Program-made: the position numbers and the translations under genes | Notes under the pieces: model-generated | Databases searched by the model: none | What the model was told of the DNA's origin: nothing | What the model saw: only the letters and a program-made list of their open reading frames with translations | Assembly (NCBI RefSeq): GCF_013426205.1 | Contig: NC_089428.1 | Location: 992,001 to 1,056,000 of the forward strand | DNA length: 64,000 nucleotides | Direction of reading: 5' to 3' | Source of the DNA: Metarhizium brunneum | Lineage: Eukaryota; Ascomycota; Sordariomycetes; Hypocreales; Clavicipitaceae | Shown here: in pieces, positions 11,297 through 21,567 of the stretch | How positions within the stretch are numbered: the stretch's first letter is position 1 | Layout of the letters: each line of letters starts with the position of its first letter

Positions 11297-12412
11297 CTAC
11301 TTCTGCAGATACTCCTCCACAGCTGAGGTAATATCCTGGAGGGGAAACTCGGTTCGGTTGCCAGCAACGGTCTCGGGCACGGGGTTTTTAATATCGTCAA
11401 AGTACTCAAGAACAGCATAAAGACGGTCCTCCACCTGCACGGTTGTTACAACAACTCCATCGCTCTCGTAATTGTTGGGAATTGCTCCCAGGTTCTCAGC
11501 CGAATCCCAGCTACCGTCCTTGGATCGCAGTACATAGACTCCTTTGGAGTTGGAAGCCACTAGGAGAACCTTGCCCTCGTACTTTTTAGGCAGAGTAATG
11601 GCTTCAATGTTCTGGAGAACCGCGTCCGTTGTCGGCGGTGTACCGGTTGTTCCAATAGGAACGGGAGTAGGCTTACCCTGTCCCTGGCAACTGTCCCAGC
11701 GTTGCAGCTGGCCATTTTGCCCATACGTCGTGAGAAACTTCGTGCCCAGATAGACAATACCAGTGAATCCAGTTACCGTCGTGTTGGTCTCTTCGCTTAC
11801 ATACCATGGAGTTATTTTCTTTCCGATGGGGTCGACCTTGAGAATGGAGCCTGGAAACGTGCCGATGACGTAGGAGTTGCCGGCGGCATCATGCGCCACG
11901 TCCTGGTACCCTCCGTACTTTCCATCCAGTGCCGTCGTAAGATTACTCCGCCAGAGCTCGTCGCCCGTTTTCAGGTCGAGCTTGATGAGCCACGTGTCTC
12001 CTGTTATGTTCTCTCCCGCCGTTGTCCATGCGGCGCCGGGGTTGACGATGACGGACAGCCGATCGTTGAAGGGGTCAACTTTGACACCGCTTGCGTGATA
12101 AGAGGTATCATTGGTAAGTGGTGGAAATTCGGTAATTTTTTCAATGGTGTTTTTCGACGGGCTATACGCGGCAATGGACGAATTGTACAGTGCACTGTAG
12201 GGGTCAGTTTTATTGCACCAGACATGACGAGTAAGACGGGAGCCGTACCCAAAATGTAGCAGTTTGCGCTTGAAATCGTAGTCGGCATTTTCGGGATACA
12301 GCTGGAAAGAATTCACGATAATATCGGCATCAGTAACCGCCGGCGCAGCGGCGGCGATGGTTCCTAGGGATGCCAACAGGGGCAGGACAGCGGCACGGTG
12401 CATGATGGGCAA
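11297..12412 (-). CDS. Secreted six-bladed beta-propeller protein (TRI14 / Mala s 1-like)
   Basis: Intronless, 371 residues. The N-terminus (hydrophobic LPLLASLGTIAAAAPA) is a signal peptide. The body contains propeller-like phrases (SGVKVDPFNDRLSVIV, WLIKLDLKTGDELW, GGYQDVAHDAAGNSYVIG, FTGIVYLGTKFLTTYG, SDGVVVTTVQVEDRLYAVLEYFDD) as in the SMP-30/NHL superfamily. Overall layout resembles the fungal TRI14/Mala s 1 group, whose members are secreted and of unclear activity. No other trichothecene-pathway gene is nearby, so a role in that pathway is not implied. Several NxT/S sequons support secretion. Start at 12412; the ATG at 12403 is an equal alternative. Subfamily call is tentative. Confidence 0.7.
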   Translation of the reverse strand: MPIMHRAAVLPLLASLGTIAAAAPAVTDADIIVNSFQLYPENADYDFKRKLLHFGYGSRLTRHVWCNKTDPYSALYNSSIAAYSPSKNTIEKITEFPPLTNDTSYHASGVKVDPFNDRLSVIVNPGAAWTTAGENITGDTWLIKLDLKTGDELWRSNLTTALDGKYGGYQDVAHDAAGNSYVIGTFPGSILKVDPIGKKITPWYVSEETNTTVTGFTGIVYLGTKFLTTYGQNGQLQRWDSCQGQGKPTPVPIGTTGTPPTTDAVLQNIEAITLPKKYEGKVLLVASNSKGVYVLRSKDGSWDSAENLGAIPNNYESDGVVVTTVQVEDRLYAVLEYFDDIKNPVPETVAGNRTEFPLQDITSAVEEYLQK

Positions 12413-15400
12413 AGAACTGGCGATATTCTGAATATATTGGCGATTGGTGGATGAAAACCTCGCGAGTACGGGCAGACCGTAGCCATACTATATATTCACT
12501 CTCAAAGAAGCAGTGTGTTTACCCATGGGGATTAATCCGGACCTTTCTGCTTGCCAGTGTGGCCTTGTAGGCCGAGTGGGACACCTGGAGCCTAAAGCCG
12601 AATGTCTATTAGGATCGTCGATGAGTAATCCCTCGATGTCGCATGAAGTCGCAGCCCTGAATTCAAAAGTATCTGGTCCTTATGCCATTAATGGAATATG
12701 CCAAGAAACCTTATCAAATGCGATAGACAAGCCCTACAGTCCACCCCCTGAATTTATGTATTCTTCATGCGTGACCTGACAGGGCAGCTGGTAGCAGGGG
12801 GCAGTGCACTAACTATAGCTTATATATTTTAAGAAATCAGGCGTTAGGAGAGGTCAACGGTTTTATATTAAGCTTTTTTTTAATCAGTTAGTAACCCCCC
12901 TATAGAACTATTTAAGGGTTAGACTGCGTGTACTACTACGCGCAGGTGTTTCTCGAAAAGACAGCCGACTTGAGGAGCCAAGAGAGACGGAAATATGTCA
13001 CGTCAAGGTACTCCTCCTTTCCGTCTTACGAATTGACTCTTATTACCGCCCACTAAGCGCACCCGAAGTGGATCCGATGTGGCCCGAATGGGGTTCCGAT
13101 GGGAATCCCGGCGGGCCGGAGCTATGACCGAATGACCGACTCCATGGCATGCCATCACGTCAGTCGCAAGCAAGGAGGGTCGTTTCGTCTTGATTCGTGT
13201 CTTACATGCATGAACGCATTATCCGCCAGGCTTGCATGTTCAATATATGCTCGACCATGGTTATAACGCTTCATTCTCATGCCATATGATAATAGTAGCC
13301 CTTTGATATGAACGCACGCCTGGCTATGGGGGTTTGCCTAAGAAAACGCCCCGTCTTACCGTGATCGCAAGACCTGCTGAGTAATATGTACATTGGCTTT
13401 TTCCCTCTTTTTTCATCGTTGGTAGGTTCTGTGGTCGGCTCGGTTTTGCCATAAAGAGAGCGCTTTTCCTCCTGCATTAACACCGCAATCATGGCATTTT
13501 CCATCGCAATTCCTACGTGGGGACTTTTGTCATGCATCCACGGTCATAATGCAAGCGGCAGCCAGTCACTTATGGCGAGAGGCAACTGACACGGCCAACA
13601 TATTGTGATAATGCTGCCTGCGACTGTTTGAGCGCATTGCTCATGCGTTTTTTTTATCATGTCGCCATCTGCTCATATATTTCGCAAACGAAATATTCCA
13701 GTACCCAAAATTTAGGACTACAAGCACCGTGCCATTGTCTCGGAGCTTCAACCTCAGCAAGTGATTATCCCTGAGAACCATCTTCCCCGACTGTCCTTCC
13801 TTGTTCTCTGCAGCGGCACATGAAATGCGTGGGCGGGAAATGAAGCCCACGTTTACGCACCTGATGGAGTCGAACAAGTACAGAGCAAGGCGACAAGTAA
13901 AAGACATGGCTAGGGACCACGAATTCAGACACCTTGTCGGAGCTAATTTTATGCATGGGGTATATTCGGATAAGTGGGCAATTATGATGAATGGAATCGC
14001 TCCCAGAAATCGGACTCTATTATACGATATAAAAACATGGTAAGTGATGGAACGGACATAGATGGATGGATATTGACGGTTTAAGATGGAGGATACGGGC
14101 CGCTTGAAACTGTCAATCAGTTTGTAAGTTCTGGCTTGTGCACTAGTGCTAACCTTGAACGGCGGGTGTGTGATGTATGTGTGCAAACTGCGAGTCCAGA
14201 CAATGGAGAATTTGCAGTCGTCGGCGGAGAGAAGCCGGTGGCTGCAACGTGTCACAGAGGGGTTTCGCTTCTGGGCGTTGCTGGCTCATTTATTGAGAGC
14301 CTTAATCTCCGTCCACGGAATATATGAGGGTATCGTTGCTGCTCATTCGGAGCATGTTCCTATTGTGACAATATTCCATATTCGCACCATGAACCAGGCT
14401 GCGTCCGAGCCGAATTGCGGCAGTAAACAGTTCAAGTCACACAACGGCCGCGGTGGAAGGGACTCGACGCACCTCGTCCTTGTTCCGGCAACAGACAACC
14501 CGCCACCATTCACGTTGAATTTAGTCCATGGCCAATATTTTAGTCCGAATTGCAGATGGCAAAAGCGCCAAATCACCACATATTATTTGGTCTCAACATG
14601 CTCTCAAACCTTATTTGGGGGTATGCAGGCTCGACCAGACCACTTTCAACATGGTCGGTCGGCGTCGCACGAGTAATGCTCAGCGTGGCACTTGCCATGA
14701 AACCTTGTCGCTCATCAGGCCACGTTTCGTTGGCCAGTCCGGTTATTAACACCAGTCGACATGTCTCTTCTTGCGCCGCGCCCCATCGATGGAATTGACC
14801 CTTTTCGGTTCAGCTGGCGCCTGCACACCACCAGACCGCCAGAATGCGCTCAGGGTCCAGATCCCGTCTGGGGAACCGGACCCGCGCTCGTCATCTCGAT
14901 CTCCCTTTGCTTTTGCTTCACATGCGTTTGAAGAAACAGAAAAGGAAGAAGAAGAAGAAGAAGATTGCTTTCCTTTTCCTTCTCTCCAGGGTCGAGAATA
15001 GCGTACCTGCTCCGTCTAGCAATGGGATAGTTTCGAGCTTTGCCAACATGCCATCTTGAGCCTTGGGTTGACTGTGTATTCCTGTTGAAAGGAAAAACAG
15101 AAAATCTACCAAATTACACCTCGCAATTTTGTGAGGCATCCACTTTGGGTAGATTTGCCCACAAACAAGTCCCGCCAGAGCCGTAGACCTCTTGACTTGA
15201 ACGTTGCGGCTGACTCTGGTGGCGCCAAGGCTTGGGTCGGCTCACGCAGCAAACATCGGAGCGACTTTGCCCCGGATTCCAGCCCTTCAGCTGATGTCAG
15301 TTCCTTTGACCGACTGGTTCATCTGGGCGGATCAAGTGCTGCCGTGGTCTGATGGCAGTCGGCCGCCTTGGTAAGCCCCGAGTCTGACGCCAGGGGCTTT

Positions 15401-16166
15401 GAACTTTGGCCAAGTGCTCAGCTATGACCCGTCGACTTCAAGTCAAGCGAGCCGGGTTCCGAGTGGCCGACGTTGATGTTGACGTTACATGCCGAGCCTT
15501 GGGCATGGAATGCGCACATCGCTAGTTCTTGCCTATCAAGGTAATTCCAAATCTAACCGAGTACAGCTCTATTTCAGCACCATCAACAACAAAAGTCAAC
15601 TGATTTGCTCTGCGTCATGTATTGCTACTAGCCTGAAGGAAAGCCCAGCCATGGTGAAAACTCAGCTGGCAGGAGCAAATTCCAAAGCGGGACGTGGTAC
15701 CAGCTTGTGCTCCGTCAATACATACAAGGTTGGCCTAGTTGGTCGCGAGTTGACATGTACATATTCATCTCGAGCGAGTACGTGGATGAATGGCGCTTAA
15801 GTATTTGGTCTCGACATCTTGATGAACGCCATGGGACTAAAGAGAGCTCTGCAGGAGCTCGATGTGGCATTGGGGGCGCCGCCGCCACATCCACAGGGCC
15901 GTCGTCGATAAAGTCAAGTGCCTTCCTTGAAGGAAGAGCCACTAGACTAGAGACGGGTCGCAGTTGCAGATTTTTGATGCCGCCACCGCAATCATCGATC
16001 CTGGTCATGAAATATTAAATAGTGCCGCTGCACAAACATGTCCCGCGGCAACATTTGAACCGTTTTCTTCAAACGTCCTGCACAATACTAACTCTACCAT
16101 TTCGGGTCCATATCACTCAATACTTGACTTATTATTCTAACCGTCAACCACTACGAAACCGCCACG
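12413..16166. other. Long intergenic region before the micro-exon gene
   Basis: 3.75 kb with no supportable protein gene. It has a short GAA microsatellite (about 14944-14963). A 25-nt segment at 14468-14492 recurs at 20155-20179. Long but domain-free frames at 13641-14676 look like chance. The last 150 bp (C/T-rich, ending in GCCACG before the ATG at 16167) are the likely promoter and leader of the next gene; I see no clear TATA box there. Confidence 0.5.
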
Positions 16167-19141
16167 ATGAAGCCTACCATGCTCCTAGTTCCTCTCGCGG
16201 GTCTCGCACTTGCAGCCCCAACAGAAGAGAATACAAACCTTGAAAAACGAGTACGTATAAATTCAGCGTCGTAATACTTATCTTCTGATGGAATAAGTTC
16301 TATATGCTAATATATATATAGTTAAAGACTCCTTCACAGGTATAATTTCTTCTCCATTTCGAGTTAAATAATAGTACCGAGAAATATACTAATATATATC
16401 CTAATTACAGGTTGTAAGTAAATTTACAAATTTACTAACTAGTTATATTATAACTAACTTAAATACTCCAGCTTGTTAGTATTACCTTAGTATATTTGTT
16501 ATATTAATAAGTAATACTAATATATATTATAATTCTAGGCTGTAGGTATTATCTTTAATATACTTCTTATATTAATATCTTATATTTACTAATATTTAAT
16601 AACTTTAGTGTGTATGTTTTCTTTTAAGAATAATATTTATAATATTAGTATTTATTACATACTAATATATTGTTCTATACCTAGCTTGTAAGTAGCTTTT
16701 CTGAGTTTATTAATTTAATAACTGAATATATACTAAAATAAATTATTATTATAGCAAGTATGTATTTTACTTTATATAAAGGCTATACAAGTTAGTTATA
16801 CTAATAGCTAATATATTACAGGGCGTAAGTACTTAATATAATACAGCTTATATATAATTTACTAGTGATTTTACTAATATATTACGATATTTTAGATTGT
16901 AAGTACCTCTAATACTTCCATAAATATCACAATATAATATATACTAATATATATTATTAATATAGGCTGTATGTAATTTATTAATATGAAGATTATATAA
17001 GTTACTTATACTTATACTAATATGAATTATATTATAGACTGTAAGTACTATATATAACTTGCGTATTATTTACTAGCAATTTTACTAATATCCTGTAATA
17101 CTTTTAGGGTGTAAGTGCTTTAAAAGAATAAAGAGCCTACTAATAGAAAAACCTCTAATATATATTATAATTATAGTGTGTAAGTCTTAATTCTATTACA
17201 AATATAATATATTGTTTATAACTTGTAATATACTAATATATAATAATACTAGACGGTACGTATTTTTCCTATTATATATTATATACTAAATATAGTATTT
17301 TACTAATATAAATGGAAACTCTAGAGTGTAAGTCTTTTTATTACTAGATATTAAATACTACAAATAGTAATATACTAATATAAATGGAAACTCTAGATTG
17401 TAAGTATTTTTATTACTAGAGACTTATACTAAAATAGTACTCTACTAAGATAAATGGAAATTATAGACTGTAAGTACTTTTATTCTTATACATTAAATAC
17501 TAAAAATAGTAATATACTAATATAAAAACTCTAGATTGTAAGTATTTTTATTACTAGAGATTATACACTAAAAATAATACTATACTAATAGAAATGGAAA
17601 TTCTAGAGTGTAAGTATTAACCCCTATTAGCGTTTATAATTATAGTAATATAATACTAATAGATTATAATTATAGGTTGTACGTTTATTTATAATATAAA
17701 GAATATATATTATTCATAATTATTACTCTACTAATAAATACAATAACTCTAGCCTGTAAGTATTATTATATAATATAAATAAGCTAATATATACTAATAA
17801 GAATTATATTTTAGCCTGTAAGTATTTAATATTATATTAATTACTAGATATATACTAATATATATTCTTCTTTAGACTGTAAGTATTTTATATTATATAA
17901 ATAACTAAATATATACTAATATGTATATTATTCTAGCCTGTAAGTATATTATACTGTACAAGTAACTATATATATACTAATATATATATTACTCTAGGCT
18001 GTAAGTATATTATATTATATAAGTAACTAGATATATACTAATATATATTATACCTTAGCAAGTAAGTATTTTATATTATATAAATAACTAAATACATACT
18101 AATATATATTTTGCTTTAGCTTGTAAGTATTTTACGCTATATAAATAACTGAATATTTTACTAATATGTATATTATTCTAGGCTGTAAGTATATTATACT
18201 GTACAAGTAACTATATATATACTAATATATATATTACTCTAGGCTGTAAGTATATTATATTATATAAGTAACTAGATATATACTAATATATATTATATAG
18301 TTGGTAAGTATTCCTAGCTATATTTCTAACCGGATATATACTCATATATAGTATAATTTAGTTCGTAAGTATTCTTTTAATTACCTAGAATAAGTACTAG
18401 TAGTATACTAAGTACATGGTAATTTTAGGGTGTAAGTACTAAGTACTATACTATTATTATCATATTATAAGATATATACTAATATAAAATTATAGTGTGT
18501 AAGTATTTTACTTGTTATTATATTATAAGTTATAATAATATACTAATATATATGGTAATACTAGGCTGTAAGTATTTCTCTTAAATTATCTAGTATATAA
18601 TACTAGAAGCTATACGCTAATATTTAATATTACTAGTCTGTAAGTATTTCTTTTATAATACTAAGTATATAATACTAGTAGCTATACGCTAATATTTAAT
18701 ATTACTAGCCTGTAAGTATCTCTCTTAAAATATCTAGTATATAATACTTGTAATTATACGCTAAAACATGATATTACCAGATTGTAAGTATATTTTTATA
18801 TATAACCTTTCTTTTATATTTTATCTGTTACTAATATTTTATTATATAAGACTGTATTGGTAAGCTTTTACTTTTATAAAAAACGTAAAATAATTACTAT
18901 TATACTAATAGTAGTATTAATAATAGGGAGTAAGTATTATTTTTACCTTTAATATCATAATTAAGTATTATACTAATATGTCTAATAATATTAGTGCTTC
19001 GTAAGTATACCTTTATATTATAAGTATATTAATATTAATTACTATATTAATAAACTACTACTCTAGTTCGTAAGTATTTTCCCAATCTTGCTAGCTTACC
19101 AATAGCTAGTAGTATACTAACCTGCGTTGCGCTTCTAGTAA
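16167..19141 (+). CDS. Micro-exon small secreted protein gene (43 exons, 38 of one codon)
   Basis: Exon 1 (16167-16250) encodes 28 residues: a signal peptide (MLLVPLAGLALAAP) ending in the Kex2 site LEKR. Exon 2 (16322-16339) encodes LKTPSQ. Exons 3-38 are 3 nt each, bounded by TAG/CAG before and GTAAGT-type donors after. Exons 3-14 read V-L-A-C-L-Q-G-I-A-T-G-C (first at 16411-16413). Exons 15-26 read T-S-I-T-I-S-V-P-P-T-P-A (first at 17253-17255). Exons 27-38 read Q-L-A-A-L-F-G-C-A-S-P-I (first at 18059-18061). Exon 39 (18851-18859) gives TVL, 40 (18927-18929) G, 41 (18995-19000) CF, 42 (19067-19069) F. Exon 43 opens with TAA at 19139, directly after the last acceptor. All 42 introns are phase 0 and 55-74 bp. 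The product is 77 residues, 234 nt of CDS in 2975 bp. After Kex2 cleavage a 49-residue peptide with four Cys and a hydrophobic C-terminus would remain. Seen: the sites and the frame. Inferred: that all are spliced. Function unknown; effector-like. Confidence 0.8.
16340..19138 (+). repeat. Tandem array of about 60-75 bp intron-plus-codon units
   Basis: Each unit is GTAAGTAT, AT-rich body, TACTAAT branch site, 10-20 nt, TAG, then one codon. The units are related but diverged, falling into local subfamilies: introns 15-19 share TACTAATATAAATGGAAA before the acceptor, introns 22-31 are 55-59 bp and very alike, introns 35-37 share ATACGCTAA. The periodicity alone could be a satellite. The strict 3-nt spacers with varied codons and the flanking coding exons argue that it is an intron array. 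Confidence 0.8.
17879..18300 (+). repeat. Internal duplication of about 245 bp within the micro-exon array
   Basis: Introns 25 (17940-17997) and 29 (18185-18242) appear identical over 58 bp. Introns 26 (18001-18058) and 30 (18246-18300) match except at the 3' end, where 30 is 3 nt shorter. Introns 24 and 28 are close. The offset is 244-245 bp, so four intron-codon units were copied as a block. The downstream codon GCT is the same in both copies (exons 26 and 30). Confidence 0.85.
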
Positions 19142-19527
19142 CTCCATACTTCCCCATGCTCTATATAGTGTATTACTATGTAAGCTGTGGCCGTTGTATG
19201 GAGTTCTCCTAGGGAGTTTAAGCTCGGCCGGCCATAAGCGGGTTTCTGTCGTTATCGGGCCTTAGGGAATAGTATGGATTGGATTCGAGCTAGATAGGAC
19301 GTTTGCTCCAGTCGGCATCGTATTCGGCTACACGAGATCTAGGAGCACCGGTTCAGGATCCAGCATTTTTTTGTAAAGTAATAATCACACCTTATTATAC
19401 TCTCTGCAAGTTTAGTACAAAGCCCGAAAAACTCTGCCTCTCTGCTGCTTGTGTTACTCTTCAGCCCTCCAGTGTTAAACTACTCGCGCTATGTCCATGA
19501 AGGTGGTCCTTGGTAAATGTGATAAGG

Positions 19528-19700
19528 GCTAACAGCTTGGAGTAACATGACTTAATTCATGCAATTGCAGTCTTTAGAAATAAGGGTCCTTGGTTTTCCC
19601 TAAGAACTACTCAACTGAAAAAGTCTATTTATACAAGTAGTCGATAATGGTCATCTGTCCTAGGTCCCGTCATCGTATCCCTAGTGTAATCGTGACAGTA
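19528..19700 (+). repeat. Dispersed repeat family, copy 2
   Basis: Collinear with 3963-4140, sharing CAGTCTTTAG, GGTCCTTGGTTTTCC and the CCTAGGTC block. It lies about 390 bp past the stop codon of the micro-exon gene. Confidence 0.65.
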
Positions 19701-21202
19701 AAACATTTTAAATTTTCTTGGGAATAGCTGCTTTGGCTAGCACTACCTTGCCTCAACCAAAGCATCCTTGTCGACCCGAACTAGTTATGTGAGGCTGCAG
19801 TATAATGAATAACGCGGACTAAGGTGTGTTTCTTTTATTATCAGTCTGGTGCAAGCCTTCTTTACAAGAAGCAATTACAAGACGGACGGAATAGCTATAG
19901 GTTGAATATTTTACATTTCGGGTGCAAAACATTCTCACCATGCGAGTTTTCGTATTGAAGTTGTGCTTCGATGCCGTCCTGCCCTGGCACATAGTCCCAT
20001 GTCACACGGTTACATGAAGCTGAGGTCAAGGTTGCCAAGTTGTCGGGTAAGCGAGGATGGAGAAGTAAATGCCATGTGAATCAGCTAAAATACTCTGCCT
20101 CTCGGTAGGGGAATAAGAATTCGTCACATAACAGCCACAGTTAAAGAGGCTTAACGCACCTCGTCCTTGTTCCGGCAACTCACGCCCTTGAACTATTGAC
20201 GTCGGCAAAGTCAGGAACACCCGCGCAACACGATAAAGGGGTCAAGAAAATAAGCAGCTTTATCCGAGTTTCTCTTTAAAACTGTCGTTTGTTACTCTGG
20301 GAGTAGATGCAGTTCGGCTCAAAGGAGATTGTGAGAGCGTTGTTTATATCCTTAATGGAACCTGTTTGACCAAGCGTTGAGAACGCTAATAGAATCCATG
20401 TTTCTGTCCGCCGCTTATACCGAAATGATGTCCTCTGAGAGATTCTATTAGAAATTTCGTGCGGTGCTTGCTATCGTCCCATCATGCCTCGATAATAGCA
20501 ACGTGTCGATTTACGGAGGAGAGCGTCATCCGAGACAAGACTGTGAGACGAGCATGGCACTGAAACTTACCTGTCCTCAAGTCACGTCATGGGCTGTGTC
20601 TTGTCACACGACATACTAATGCAAGAGTACATTATGCTGCTGTGTCCTTTTCATGGCATAACAGTTAGGTAGGGATGCGCTCCGAAAGGCTTAGCCTCTG
20701 GACATGTATGTGACGAATGGGAAAAGATGCTACACGTGTGCGCTTCAGGTATAACAGGTCCGTGACAGAGAACCCAGCAATAATGCCTAATACGGCTTGG
20801 AAAATCAACCAGACGTGTTACCCTTGACGGGTGCTCCGACTCATGTACGAAACAATGCGAGTCATATTAATATAAGGGGCACGGGGCTTATGCAGTCAGA
20901 GGCGTGTTTCGTACCAGTATATTAATTGCGTTACGGGAAAGAAGAGCCACAAGTTATCAAGGAGTCGGTTACCCGTTTACATAGTTTATGCCACGCTCAG
21001 GGGCCGATTGTGAGGCTTTTATTTGGTGGCGTTATGGCATCGGCGTTGGCCGGGTGCCCTGTAACAGCCTAGGTCATAACAAGTTACATATGAAGTTTAT
21101 ATTTAAATATAATACTAGTTATACTAAATATATAAGTAATGTATATTATAATACGAGTAATTCGCACTTTCTTAGAGAGCAAGTATAAGTTCCTAAAAAA
21201 AC

Positions 21203-21210
21203 TATATAAG
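21203..21210 (+). promoter_or_regulatory. TATA box
   Basis: TATATAAG lies 86-93 bp before the ATG at 21296. The 33.2 and 39.7 kb secreted-protein genes have the same arrangement. Confidence 0.55.
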
Positions 21211-21295
21211 AATCAAATACCCTTGAGATTTTTTTTTTATCAGAAAATTCAAACACAACTTTTTTTGAACTCTCCATATTATCATCGAGTTCAAT

Positions 21296-21567
21296 ATGCA
21301 GCTTCTCTCTGCACTTCTTACCATGTCGCTTAGCGGCTTTGTTCTGGCTGCCCCGATTGTAAGTTTTTATTTTACATACATGTAACTGAAAAATTACTAA
21401 TAGTAACCAACTTTCAGCGGAGTACCGGAGTTCCTGGTAATGACCGCAATAACAGAACTCCTCCCACAAACGGGCCTGATGGAGTCATTCCCGGCAGCAA
21501 CGGCAAAAAAGTTATTCCCATTACTCCGGATACAATCATTTTCCCCGTAGATGATTTCAAAGTATAA
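21296..21567 (+). CDS. Small secreted protein, 70 residues, two exons
   Basis: Exon 1 (21296-21358) encodes a signal peptide, MQLLSALLTMSLSGFVLAAPI. A 59-bp phase-0 intron (21359-21417) has GTAAGTTT, TACTAAT and CTTTCAG. Exon 2 (21418-21567) encodes 49 residues beginning RSTGVPGNDRNN and ending VDDFKV before TAA. The mature part is short, polar, Gly/Pro/Asn-rich and has no cysteine. No family recognised. The intron signals match those of the micro-exon gene 2.2 kb upstream (strong GTAAGT donor, TACTAAT branch, phase 0, just after the signal peptide), so the two could share a history, but the mature sequences do not look alike. Expression is inferred from the signal peptide, intron and TATA box only. 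Confidence 0.72.

Larger units (their letters stand above)
19142..21295. other. Intergenic between the micro-exon gene and the next secreted-protein gene
   Basis: It contains the presumed 3' UTR of the micro-exon gene, dispersed-repeat copy 2 (19528-19700) and an AT-rich end (21095-21260). No gene is supportable. Confidence 0.5.

Noticed and set aside
11297..12412. Beta-propeller protein as marker of a trichothecene cluster
   Set aside because: No terpene synthase, P450 or other TRI-type genes are in the neighbourhood.
13641..14676. Overlapping long frames on both strands
   Set aside because: No domains, no coherent splice structure, and equal openness on both strands suggests chance.
16167..16339. 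Signal peptide plus KR suggested a RiPP (dikaritin/ustiloxin-type) precursor
   Set aside because: Only one Kex2 site, no repeated core peptide, and no UstYa-like oxidase or tyrosinase gene nearby.
16340..19138. Array as a plain non-coding satellite
   Set aside because: Considered seriously, but it is bounded by a signal-peptide exon and an in-frame stop at the final acceptor, and each unit keeps donor, branch site and acceptor with varied codon-sized spacers.
16340..19138. CRISPR-like array (regular repeats with spacers)
   Set aside because: Units are splice-signal introns, the spacers are 3 nt, and the context is eukaryotic.
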